Positions 19,218 through 28,162 of a stretch of 64,000 nucleotides of DNA are shown here, in pieces. This DNA comes from Desulfobacterales bacterium. Its GTDB lineage: Bacteria; Desulfobacterota; Desulfobacteria; Desulfobacterales; Desulfosalsimonadaceae. The stretch is from contig JAGXKN010000001.1 of NCBI GenBank assembly GCA_018335195.1, positions 62,001 through 126,000 of the forward strand, written 5' to 3'. The notes below the pieces were generated by a model. It made no database searches and was not told the DNA's origin. It was given only the letters and a program-made list of their open reading frames with translations. A program made the position numbers and the translations under genes. Numbering within the stretch: position 1 is the first letter of the stretch; every line of letters starts with the position of its first letter.

Positions 19218-21614
19218 TCAGATAAGGCAGACCCGGCGCACTTCACTGATATCGGTCAGACCCTGAAACATTTTCAAGATCCCGTCCTGGACCAGGGTGG
19301 TCATGCCTTCCTTGCTGGCCTGGTAGAACAATTCCTCTGCGCTGGACTGTTTCTTGATCATCCGCTTGATCTCTTGAGTGCCGTCCATGAGTTCGTGGAT
19401 ACCCAGACGGCCCTTGTACCCGGTGTGACTGCATTGATCACACCCCTTGGGTGTATACAGCCTCAGATCGTCGGAATAGGTAATCCCGGTTTGTTCAAAG
19501 TCTTCAGGACCGTAAACTTCCACGATATCGTCGAATTCTTCCTTTGCGGGATGATATTCCTGACGACAGTTTTTGCACAGGCGGCGCAAAAGCCGCTGGG
19601 CAAGCACGCAGATAAAGGCATCCGAAAAGTTCAGGGGATTTAACCCCATGTCCAGAAGCCGGGTCACGGTTTCCGGGGCGCTGTTGGTATGCAGGGTGGA
19701 AAAGACCAAATGACCGGTCAGGGAGGCTTCAACGCCGATGGAGGCGGTTTCATAGTCCCGCATCTCACCCACCATGATCACATCCGGGTCGGCACGCAGA
19801 AAAGAACGCATGATCCGGGCAAAATCCAGGCCGATCTTCTTGTGCACCTCGACCTGCCGCAGGCCTTCCTGGGTAATTTCCACCGGATCTTCAGCCGCCC
19901 ATATCTTGCGCTCCGGGGTGTTGATATGGTGCAGAGCCGAGTGCAGGGTAGTGGTCTTACCCGATCCGGTTGGCCCAACGCACAAGATAAGTCCGTAGGG
20001 CTTGGTGATGGCCTTTCGCAGGACATTGAGATTTCGCTCTGTCATGCCCATTTCATCGAGCTTCATGGCACCGGCCGAAGCCAGGATCCGCAACACCGCG
20101 TCTTCATACCCCCCGGCCGTTGGCATGGTGGCCACACGAAGTTCAAACTGCGGCAATCCCCGGCGCTTGAACTTGATCTTGCCGTCCTGGGGCATCCGCC
20201 GCTCGGCAATATCCAGGCCGGCCATGATCTTGATACGCGATAGCAGGGCATTGGCAAATGTATTGGGAATTTCCAGAAAATCCTGGCAGACCCCGTCTAT
20301 GCGATATCTGATCTTGGTCTTTTTGGTTATCGGCGAAGGCTCTACGTGCACGTCGGATGCATTTCTCCGATAGGCCGTGATCAGGGCCTGGTCCACCAGT
20401 CGAACCACCTTGCCCGAGGCCTCGGTGTAGGCCTCCACATCCTCTTCTTCATCTTCCTCTTCCTCGAATTCAATCTCCGGCAGATCCTCGAAATCCATGG
20501 CGGGCGAGGAGGGGGCGGACGTCTCCTTACCGGCCTTGGCCGATGATTTCTTTTGTTCGAAGAAATGGTTGATAATGGCTTCGATATCTTCCTTGATGCC
20601 GACGGAAAAAGTGAACTTGTTGGTGTTGAACAGGGCCTTTGCATGGTCGAGTTTGCGAAGGTCCTTGGGATCATCGAGCAGAATTTCAATATGGTCGATC
20701 TCCCAGTGCAGGGGCACCCACAGATCCTGGAGCAGGAAAGGCTTTTTCAGGTTGGCCAGAAGCTCATGCGGGACTTCCATCTTGGGATCATAGGTTTTAT
20801 ACGGGCAGTTATAATATGCCGAAAGCGATTTTCCGATCTCGTCCTTGGAGATCTTGAACTGATCCATCAAGACCTGCTCAACGCTTTTCCGCGATTTCTT
20901 GGACTGGGCCAGCGCCTTCTGGAGCTGGTCGGTGGTCACGATTTCATTGCGCAGCAGATAGTCGTAGCGGGATTCATAACGCTGACCCGGCTCAACAGCC
21001 TCGATTTTTTCCTTGATCTTGGGGTACACCGGGTCGATCTTCTGAACGGATTTATAGCACTCAACCGCCAGCTCTTTGTAATCGCGCTGCTCCAGTGCCT
21101 GGCCGAGCTCGTATTTCATTGAAGCCCGGGTTTTTTCATCAATCTTGTTTTCAGAACAGATTCTATCGACTTCCTGGCCCATCTGGGATGGTGGAAACAG
21201 GGAAAACAAGCACTCCAGTACATCCGGATAAAAATTCTTGATCGGATAGTCGGTACCAAACAGCTTCTGGTACTCACCCAGGGCTTCCTTATAGAGCCCC
21301 AGTTCCTTGAACGCCCGTGCGCTGTCACAAATTTCCGGTGCGCTTTCTCCGATGGAAAGGCCGGATTTGATGTGGGAAACGTCTTCTTTGGAAAGCTCCT
21401 GGGCGGGAACCCCCTGCTCAACTTCCTCGATTTCCTTGCTCAGGGTATTGATTTTTTCCTCAATATTTGCACGGGTTTCGTCGGTCAAATCCGAAAAGGA
21501 CGAAAGGACCTCCTTGTACACGGTAAGGGCTTCCTCATAGAGCCCGTGCCCTTCATATGCCTCGGCCACTTTCATTCTCGAATCAAATCCGTTTTGCTCC
21601 GTCACACTCTCCAT
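19218..21614 (-). CDS. TPR-fused PilB/GspE/MshE-family secretion ATPase
   Basis: Walker A VGPTGSGKTTTLHSALHHIN; Walker B DPDVIMVGEMRDYETA; GHLVFSTLHTNSA; zinc CKNC and CDQC; N-terminal TPR-like repeats and MshE-N-like region. Confidence 0.92.
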   Translation of the reverse strand: MESVTEQNGFDSRMKVAEAYEGHGLYEEALTVYKEVLSSFSDLTDETRANIEEKINTLSKEIEEVEQGVPAQELSKEDVSHIKSGLSIGESAPEICDSARAFKELGLYKEALGEYQKLFGTDYPIKNFYPDVLECLFSLFPPSQMGQEVDRICSENKIDEKTRASMKYELGQALEQRDYKELAVECYKSVQKIDPVYPKIKEKIEAVEPGQRYESRYDYLLRNEIVTTDQLQKALAQSKKSRKSVEQVLMDQFKISKDEIGKSLSAYYNCPYKTYDPKMEVPHELLANLKKPFLLQDLWVPLHWEIDHIEILLDDPKDLRKLDHAKALFNTNKFTFSVGIKEDIEAIINHFFEQKKSSAKAGKETSAPSSPAMDFEDLPEIEFEEEEDEEEDVEAYTEASGKVVRLVDQALITAYRRNASDVHVEPSPITKKTKIRYRIDGVCQDFLEIPNTFANALLSRIKIMAGLDIAERRMPQDGKIKFKRRGLPQFELRVATMPTAGGYEDAVLRILASAGAMKLDEMGMTERNLNVLRKAITKPYGLILCVGPTGSGKTTTLHSALHHINTPERKIWAAEDPVEITQEGLRQVEVHKKIGLDFARIMRSFLRADPDVIMVGEMRDYETASIGVEASLTGHLVFSTLHTNSAPETVTRLLDMGLNPLNFSDAFICVLAQRLLRRLCKNCRQEYHPAKEEFDDIVEVYGPEDFEQTGITYSDDLRLYTPKGCDQCSHTGYKGRLGIHELMDGTQEIKRMIKKQSSAEELFYQASKEGMTTLVQDGILKMFQGLTDISEVRRVCLI

Positions 21615-21714
21615 TTTTCAGGCAATCCTTGAAATTTGAATTTTTAGAAACCACTGGAGTGCTCGACCGAATGTGGTTGTTATGAATTTCAGATGCGCCC
21701 GCTTCCCGGCCGCA

Positions 21715-22083
21715 TCAGGACCTGCGTTTTTTAAACAACTGTCCGAATCTGCCGCCCGGCTTCAGCCGATCCAGGGAGGACTGCAGCACCTCGCAGTTCA
21801 GCCGCACCATGGAAACCGGGGCGATATCATCGAGCACGACCATGAAAAACCCGTGCTGAATTTTCCGGATATACACCCGTCGTCTTTCAAATACGAGTTC
21901 AGCCTCCACGATATCGGAAAACTCCGGGATAAACGAGTTCCAGTGGACGCTGCCAATCCGGGCTTCCTCTTCCCGGTAATCGCCGGAAAAACGGCTCAAA
22001 AGCAGCCGGCCGTTCCCGTCGAGCGCAATGACGCCATGGACGCCTTCGATTCCGAGTATGTCCTTGAAAATATCTTTCATCAC
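21715..22083 (-). CDS. Roadblock/LC7-like protein
   Basis: Short alpha/beta protein MMKDIFKDILGIEGVHGVIALDGNGRLLLSRF...FFMVVLDDIAPVSMVRLNCEVLQSSL, roadblock-like pattern. Confidence 0.6.
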   Translation of the reverse strand: MMKDIFKDILGIEGVHGVIALDGNGRLLLSRFSGDYREEEARIGSVHWNSFIPEFSDIVEAELVFERRRVYIRKIQHGFFMVVLDDIAPVSMVRLNCEVLQSSLDRLKPGGRFGQLFKKRRS

Positions 22084-22143
22084 GTTTCCCGTATAAATGC
22101 CGGACTGCTGGAGCCGGGTTTGGCGAATGCAGCTGCCTGCCGG

Positions 22144-23313
22144 TCACATCACCGCATCAATAATTCGGTCCCGGGGTGTGTCGGCTTTCATTAAGACCAC
22201 GGCGGCCCGTTGGCCCGGAACAATTACAGATTGCTTGCCGCGCCCCTTGTTCAAATAGATTGCATGCAGGCTGCCGGTATTGAAAATTTTTCCCATATGG
22301 GAAATCTGTTCAATCAGGTAATGCCACTGGAGGTCCTCATAAATATCTTCCACGTCGTCTTCTTTGCCGAGGCTGCTATTTATTTTCTGACGAACAAGCT
22401 CTGCGCCGGATTCCGGTTCTGCCTGCCCGGTTTCGGCAGGCGCAGCTTGCTGCGGCCGGGCTTTAGGCTCAGCAGCGGGCTTGGCTTGCGCCGAAGCCGG
22501 TGGCGGGGTATCGGCCTCCGGATTCGAATTGGAAGCCCGCCGGTTTTGCACCGGTGTATCCAGCAGGATTTCGTCCCGTGATTTCTCCGAGGATTGGGAT
22601 TCCGCTTCCTCTTCCTCCGGGTTGAAATCCTCGCTGCTTTCATCTTTTGTGCGCATGGCATCCAGCAGGATCGCCTGCAGTTCCCCCTCCAGCTGTTTTT
22701 CCGATACAGGGCACTGATTTTCGATGGACACGGAAACCCCGGCCCAAGAAAAAATCTCGTAAGCCGCCTCGCGACCCTGGCTGCCTCCGTAGCGGGCGTT
22801 TAGCAACTCCCCGTTGCGAAAAAACAACGCTCCGGATTTTCCGGCGCTTTTGTTCATTACCCGCAGCGTGCAGGTCTGCTGCTCCATTTCAACGAGCTGA
22901 AGAAAGGTTTCCAGTGAAACATTGTGCAGGCTACCGCCCTCACTTTTTTTCTTGAGCGTGCGGTTAATTTTCCCGGTCAGATCGGAGGCGGTAATCGGCT
23001 TGGTCATGTAGTCATCCGCACCGCTCTTGAAAACCACCTCCCGGGTCTTGGGCCGGTCATAGGCAGTGATAATCAGCACTGAGATATCCGGATACTGATG
23101 CAGAATCCGGTTTAACAGCTCAAAACCGTCGATGCCGGGCATCCGCAAATCGCTCACCACAACGCTGACATCCTCTGCGGCCAGCACGTCCAATGCCTGC
23201 TGTCCGTCATGGGCGGCCAATACGGTGAATGTATCCGCATATTCCGCCAGTTCCTTCTGCATCGCCCCAAGCCATGCCGTATCGTCGTCAACGAGTAAAA
23301 CCTTCGGTGTCAT
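22144..23313 (-). CDS. Response regulator with receiver domain and DUF4388-like domain
   Basis: LLVDDDTAWLGAMQKEL, SVVVSDLRMPGIDGFELL, ADDYMTKPI; then HNVSLETFLQLVEMEQQTCTLRVMNKSAGKSGALFFRNGELLNARYG. Confidence 0.85.
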   Translation of the reverse strand: MTPKVLLVDDDTAWLGAMQKELAEYADTFTVLAAHDGQQALDVLAAEDVSVVVSDLRMPGIDGFELLNRILHQYPDISVLIITAYDRPKTREVVFKSGADDYMTKPITASDLTGKINRTLKKKSEGGSLHNVSLETFLQLVEMEQQTCTLRVMNKSAGKSGALFFRNGELLNARYGGSQGREAAYEIFSWAGVSVSIENQCPVSEKQLEGELQAILLDAMRTKDESSEDFNPEEEEAESQSSEKSRDEILLDTPVQNRRASNSNPEADTPPPASAQAKPAAEPKARPQQAAPAETGQAEPESGAELVRQKINSSLGKEDDVEDIYEDLQWHYLIEQISHMGKIFNTGSLHAIYLNKGRGKQSVIVPGQRAAVVLMKADTPRDRIIDAVM

Positions 23314-23439
23314 TGTCTCTTATCCTGCCTCCAAGCCATTTATGACAGCTTTGTAAAAATCCCTTTTCTGCCCTGCGCTTTATCTCTCAATCGAAGACGG
23401 ATTTGAAATCCGCCCCCGCCCCGGGAGAATTCAGTGGCG

Positions 23440-24498
23440 CTATAGGCGCACACCGAATCTGTCAATTTCGTCCACATACTCGGTGCGCCAGGAATCGAGC
23501 TGCCTGCGCAGCGGTCTCAGCAGCCCGTTTGCTTCGGCAAGCTCGTAAACACATTCCTCAATTGCCGCAACCAGTTCACTTAACCGGGCATTGCCTGTAA
23601 ACCGGACCTGGCCGGCAGAGTACTTGAACTCTGCGGCAAAAGGATCCAAAAATTCATATTTGTCGATTTTCTCGACAAATTTCTTGTTCAGCAGCGTCTC
23701 AAAATCAGACTTGATTCTCCGGCTTGCCCGGACCTGGGATTCCAGGGCGGCCAGAAGCGTCTGCAACATCTCTAAAACGCGCCGGCGGCTGACCGCATCT
23801 TTTTCCGAAGACCGCCCCCCGGATTTACGCGTTGATTTGACCTTTGCCCCGGGCTCTGCCGAGGCTTTCTTTTTACCGCCAGGCCCTTCTTCCGGCTCCT
23901 GAGCTTCGGCCTCCAAAAACACTTGGCTGACGTTGAACTTACCGCCGTATTCCTTGGAGCGCCGGATCAAATCGTCCCGGTACTCCTGGGAACGGTCCAC
24001 GCTGCCGGCCCCGTCTGCAGAGGATCCGCCAATGACCTGGCCCTTGTAAATAAACAGGAGCCCGCCTTCGGAATTGCTTAACTCCACATCAATGTACCCG
24101 GTGAGCTGTTCTCCCTCCATTTTCTTGATCAGCCCCTCCAGATCGGTAAACTCGGAGGTCAGATCCTGATAAATCGTCTTGGAATTGGGCAGATTGGCCC
24201 AGAAATAAAGCCGCTCCGGCTGAATCCGGTAAACCGAGACGGTGAAGTTGTTTTGGGCTGCCTTTTGGAGTATGCGGTCAATGGCCTCCTGGCCGTTTAA
24301 GTGATGTTTGCGGTTTTCAAAATACCCGTTGACCAGGTTCTGCTCGTCAAAAAACACCACGGCTTCAGCCACCGGAGATTTGAAATACACCACGCCGGCG
24401 CCCAGTTCCCCTTGATAATGCTCAAACAGTTTATCAATGTCCAGGTAATAACTGTTCAAATCCTGGACCACCGGTTTTTCTCTGGGAATGATGATCAT
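23440..24498 (-). CDS. Uncharacterised protein with DUF4388-like segments and charged linker
   Basis: Start placed at MIIIPREKPVVQD; GELGAGVVYFKSPVAEAVVFFDEQNLVNGYFENRK and LTGYIDVELSNSEGGLLFIYKGQVIGGSS. Confidence 0.65.
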   Translation of the reverse strand: MIIIPREKPVVQDLNSYYLDIDKLFEHYQGELGAGVVYFKSPVAEAVVFFDEQNLVNGYFENRKHHLNGQEAIDRILQKAAQNNFTVSVYRIQPERLYFWANLPNSKTIYQDLTSEFTDLEGLIKKMEGEQLTGYIDVELSNSEGGLLFIYKGQVIGGSSADGAGSVDRSQEYRDDLIRRSKEYGGKFNVSQVFLEAEAQEPEEGPGGKKKASAEPGAKVKSTRKSGGRSSEKDAVSRRRVLEMLQTLLAALESQVRASRRIKSDFETLLNKKFVEKIDKYEFLDPFAAEFKYSAGQVRFTGNARLSELVAAIEECVYELAEANGLLRPLRRQLDSWRTEYVDEIDRFGVRL

Positions 24499-24554
24499 TT
24501 TTTTTAGTCCACCGCTTTTTTTAGACGGTTCGGGCGAACACGCATTCTTATTGA

Positions 24555-24610
24555 AGACGAAACAAGCAATGCGCTGTGATCCGGGCAGACGCACATTGCT
24601 TGTTTCGTCT
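24555..24610. repeat. Perfect 17-bp inverted repeat, 22-nt loop, between two genes of the signalling cluster
   Basis: agacgaaacaagcaatg ... cattgcttgtttcgtct. Confidence 0.85.
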
Positions 24611-24621
24611 TGGGCTGCCGG

Positions 24622-25866
24622 TTATCTGCGGCGTCGCAGCCGTTCAATGGAAAAACGCAGGCTGTCCTGCATCCGGGAAATGGCTTCTGCCAGATTGCCG
24701 ATTTCGTCCCTGGAACGAACCTCGACCTCCGCTTCCAGATCGCCGACACTGATGCGGTCTGCGGCTTCTGTCAGGTACCGGATATTACGGCTCAGCCGAT
24801 ATCCGTATATGATGATGCACAGGCCGATAACCAAAATTACCCCGGCCAGAATACCCAGGTTGATATTTCGGGTGCGGATGGTCATCTGCTCCACGTCTTC
24901 TTTCAGCCCCTCGGTCTTTTGCGTGAACTCGTCCATGTAGGCCGTGGCCAGCATTGAAAACGGCTTGCCTTCAATCTCGATGGGCGAAATGGCCATGTAT
25001 TTTTCCCGCAGTTTCCCGTCCGGGTCCTTCCACATGTAATTGCCGGTGGAAACCTCGCGCCCCTTGGAATTCTTGAGAATCGCAAAGAACTCCTCGAAAT
25101 AGGGTCCCAGGGCCTTTCGCAGCGTATTGATATCATCAATGCCCACGAGATTCGGGTTGGGATGCGTCCATATCGTCCATCCCTGGTCTTCCTCCGGCTC
25201 CGGCTCCTGGATCAGGCAGGTATATCCGGTATCTCCAACCTCCTGCACGGCGATCTGGTTAAACTCCGGGTCATAGGAGAAATCCTCCCGCTGCAGGTAC
25301 GGATGCGCCTTGAGATATATCTCGGCCTGCAGTGCCACGTCCTCGGCCTTCTGCTGGAGCTTTTCCTTACCGGACTCGGCAACCAGTTCGGTGCTTTCAT
25401 CAGTAATGTCCGTGGCCAGCTCATTCAACTGCATCTGGGAGAAGTATCCGGATGCTGCAATCAATGCCACCGGGATAATCAGAAAGAGGAAAAACATTTT
25501 TCCCCGCAATCCGATCCATCCCCTCGGGCCTTGCCCGGCAGATTTTTCCGGTGCCGGGGAGGCTGCCGACGATACGGCGGCAGAAGGCTCTTCAGGTCCG
25601 GGTTGCGGTTCCGGCTGGCTCGGGATCTCTGTTTCCATGGAAGACGGTTGGCTTTCTTCCGGCGACGCATAAGCGGTCTCCGAAAGAGAGGTTTCTCCGT
25701 ATGCTTCGGCGGGCGATTCGGTCGTTTCCAGCAGTTTGGACAATTGGGTGACATGACCGCACTCGCCACATCTGACCCGCACGCTTTTGCCCTTGTAACG
25801 CTCCAGCTTATCGGGATCGATGTGGTAAACCTTCCCGCATTCCTCGCAAATCACCGTCATGATCAA
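24622..25866 (-). CDS. Membrane sensor-like protein: N-terminal zinc ribbon, TM, periplasmic Cache-like domain, TM, HAMP; no output domain
   Basis: CEECGKVYHIDPDKL...RCGECGHVTQ; TM MFFLFLIIPVALIAASGYF; TM LGILAGVILVIGLCIIIYGYRLS followed by HAMP, ending RLRRRR. Confidence 0.82.
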   Translation of the reverse strand: MIMTVICEECGKVYHIDPDKLERYKGKSVRVRCGECGHVTQLSKLLETTESPAEAYGETSLSETAYASPEESQPSSMETEIPSQPEPQPGPEEPSAAVSSAASPAPEKSAGQGPRGWIGLRGKMFFLFLIIPVALIAASGYFSQMQLNELATDITDESTELVAESGKEKLQQKAEDVALQAEIYLKAHPYLQREDFSYDPEFNQIAVQEVGDTGYTCLIQEPEPEEDQGWTIWTHPNPNLVGIDDINTLRKALGPYFEEFFAILKNSKGREVSTGNYMWKDPDGKLREKYMAISPIEIEGKPFSMLATAYMDEFTQKTEGLKEDVEQMTIRTRNINLGILAGVILVIGLCIIIYGYRLSRNIRYLTEAADRISVGDLEAEVEVRSRDEIGNLAEAISRMQDSLRFSIERLRRRR

Positions 25867-25971
25867 TCCTCCTTACTCAATTGTTGGCCGCATATTAAAT
25901 CCATAAAAATTGTTTTCTCCCACCGTCGGCGCAAAAGGGAGATCGTCTTCTTTTCGCCGCAGTTCCGGGAT

Positions 25972-26445
25972 CTATGCCTGCAGTTCCCGCAATTTCTTCA
26001 CCATGGCCTGCTGAAAGGCGACCTTGCGTTCTTCGCGCATGATCTGACGCGCCAGCAGATCCACCAGTTCGGCTGCCCGATGGGCCGGAAAATTTTTTGA
26101 ATCTTCTCCCATCTCGCTGATTTCATCTTCAATGGCCACATCTGCGATCGGCCCCATGGCGCGGGAAAGCTGTGCGGAAAGAAAATCAAAAAAATCTTTT
26201 CCCAGCGTGGCCATATTATCCTTTGCAGGCTCGCAAAGCTTGAGGTCATGCAGCTTGGTCAGCACGCTGCGAAGATCCTTCATGCTCATATTCAGGGATT
26301 GGGCCACCTGACTGACTGTTTTTTTCCCGTCAAGCTCCATTAGTACCTGCAGCATTTGACTATCCAGGGATACTTCTCCCAAATCCGCATGAACCGTGCG
26401 CCTTAAGACCATGCGGGAAATGTCGCCTGAAAAAATATTCGCCAT
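25972..26445 (-). CDS. Uncharacterised protein with winged-helix-like N-terminal region
   Basis: LDSQMLQVLMELDGKKTVSQVAQSLNMSMKDLRSVLTKLHDLKLCE; in line with the cluster. Confidence 0.6.
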   Translation of the reverse strand: MANIFSGDISRMVLRRTVHADLGEVSLDSQMLQVLMELDGKKTVSQVAQSLNMSMKDLRSVLTKLHDLKLCEPAKDNMATLGKDFFDFLSAQLSRAMGPIADVAIEDEISEMGEDSKNFPAHRAAELVDLLARQIMREERKVAFQQAMVKKLRELQA

Positions 26446-26490
26446 GGTATTGCCTCCGATGCGTTGCTTCTCGATTCACTCCAGCAGTCT

Positions 26491-27408
26491 CTACGCGCCC
26501 AGATTCTTAAGAATCTGGTGCAGGGTACGGAATTCCGCCTGTATGGTCTTTCTCAATTCCGCGACAATGTAGTCGATCACTTCCTGATTCTGCAGCACCG
26601 CGGCAGGTTTTTCCTCAGCTGCCGCAATGGGTTCTCCCCCGACTGCTGCGGCGGACTCTTCCCCGAGTTCCATCGCGGGCGCTTGTTCGGCTGCCGGAGG
26701 GGACTCCTCCTCGAGCATCACAACGGGCGTTTCCTCGGCTGCTGCGGCGGGCTCCGCTTCAGCCGCCGCGGCGGGTTCTTCCTCTGCCGGCGCGGCGGGC
26801 TTCTCTTCTGCCGGTGCAGCGGCAGCCGGTTCCGGCTCACCGGACTTTTTCTTCGAAGTCACCCGTTCCTTGAAGTCTTTGAAGTTCCTGATCTCTTCGG
26901 CCAGCAGCCGTTTTTTTTGCGCCCGGGGCATATCCGGGGTCAGCAGCGCTTTTTCAAAACTCGTAAACACCGAGGCGACAAACTTGAGGGCATCGGGATG
27001 GGCGCGGGATTTTTTGGCCTTGATGTATTTTCCCACGGATTCGTGAAGCTTGAGAAACGTAGAAAAAATTTTATCATTCCCGTACTGCTGCTGCAGCTGC
27101 CGTACCTCCTTTAAAAACGACACCATACTTTCTTCATTGATTTCCCAGTCAATGCCGAACACCAGTGCTTTGAGCTCGTTTAAGGGGGAGTCAGCTGTTT
27201 CAAAATCAGCGGCCTGCCGGGCCCGCGATTGCGACTGCTGCTGTTGGCCGGTTTCTTTTTTACCTGCTGCTTCAGATTTTTCTGCTTCCTGCCCGCCGGT
27301 GACTTCAGCCTGAGGCGCCTCCTGCTCGCCGGGCTCATCCTCCCCGAACAATTCCTCCAGCCTACTTGATACCTGGGCGCCGATGTCGTCATCATCGCTG
27401 TGAGTCAA
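26491..27408 (-). CDS. Uncharacterised protein with Ala/Glu/Pro-rich repetitive linker
   Basis: N-term half contains EEHGD-like acidic region and SQSRARQAADFETADSPLNELKALVFGIDWEINEESMVSFLKEVRQLQQQYG; linker EEKPAAPAEEEPAAAAEAEPAAAAEETP. Confidence 0.65.
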   Translation of the reverse strand: MTHSDDDDIGAQVSSRLEELFGEDEPGEQEAPQAEVTGGQEAEKSEAAGKKETGQQQQSQSRARQAADFETADSPLNELKALVFGIDWEINEESMVSFLKEVRQLQQQYGNDKIFSTFLKLHESVGKYIKAKKSRAHPDALKFVASVFTSFEKALLTPDMPRAQKKRLLAEEIRNFKDFKERVTSKKKSGEPEPAAAAPAEEKPAAPAEEEPAAAAEAEPAAAAEETPVVMLEEESPPAAEQAPAMELGEESAAAVGGEPIAAAEEKPAAVLQNQEVIDYIVAELRKTIQAEFRTLHQILKNLGA

Positions 27409-27420
27409 TGACTTCCCCTC

Positions 27421-28026
27421 CTATTCCAGTTTCTTGCGCAATGAGCTGACCGTTAACGCAATAATTTTTTTCATCGTGGCAGCCACATTATCTCCGCGAA
27501 TGGCACTGGCTGAAAAGTAAGGCGACTTTAACTGGTTGTTTAAATCCTTTTCCAGGGTTTCCACCGAAAGGATCGGAATCCCTTCATCCGCTAGGTCCCG
27601 CTTGTTGTACTGCATCACCAGGGGGATATTCGACATGTTCTTGTTAAATGCCTCCAGGTTCTCCTTTAAATTCTGCAGCGACCGGATATTCATCTCCCGG
27701 CGCAGGTCCATGGAATCGGCAACAAACACGATGCCGTCCACGCCCCGGAGCACCAGCCTGCGGGTGGCATTGTATTTAACCTGTCCCGGAACCGTGTATA
27801 ACTGGATCTTGATGCTGTGGCCCTTGATTTCCCCGATATCAAACGGCAAAAAATCAAAAAACAGCGTACGGTCGCCATAGGTCTTGACCGTCACCATTTC
27901 GTTTAAGATCCGTTTCTTGAATTTGCGGTTAATATATTCAAGATTCGTGGTTTTCCCGCCTCGACCAGGCCCGTAATAAACGATTTTGACCTGAACCTCC
28001 CGCTTTTTCGGATTTATTAACGCCAA
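27421..28026 (-). CDS. MglA-like small Ras-superfamily GTPase
   Basis: VQVKIVYYGPGRGGKTTNLEYI; TLFFDFLPFDIGEIKGHSIKIQLYTVPGQVKYNATRRLVLRGVDGIVFVADS; VMQYNKRDL. Confidence 0.92.
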   Translation of the reverse strand: MALINPKKREVQVKIVYYGPGRGGKTTNLEYINRKFKKRILNEMVTVKTYGDRTLFFDFLPFDIGEIKGHSIKIQLYTVPGQVKYNATRRLVLRGVDGIVFVADSMDLRREMNIRSLQNLKENLEAFNKNMSNIPLVMQYNKRDLADEGIPILSVETLEKDLNNQLKSPYFSASAIRGDNVAATMKKIIALTVSSLRKKLE

Positions 28027-28162
28027 ATCGCCATCCTCCGGAACAGTTTATGTCAGTTGCACCTTTGCAGCCAGCCCATCTGTGCAGTCAGCTTCGCCCG
28101 ATTGCCCACCGGCCCGGCCAAAAATGCTGCACCCGGTTTTGCCCGATCACCGGGTAAGCCAA

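Noticed and set aside
26627-27046. 139-aa Ala/Ser-rich plus-strand ORF
   Set aside because: Antisense translation of the A/E-rich repeat protein.
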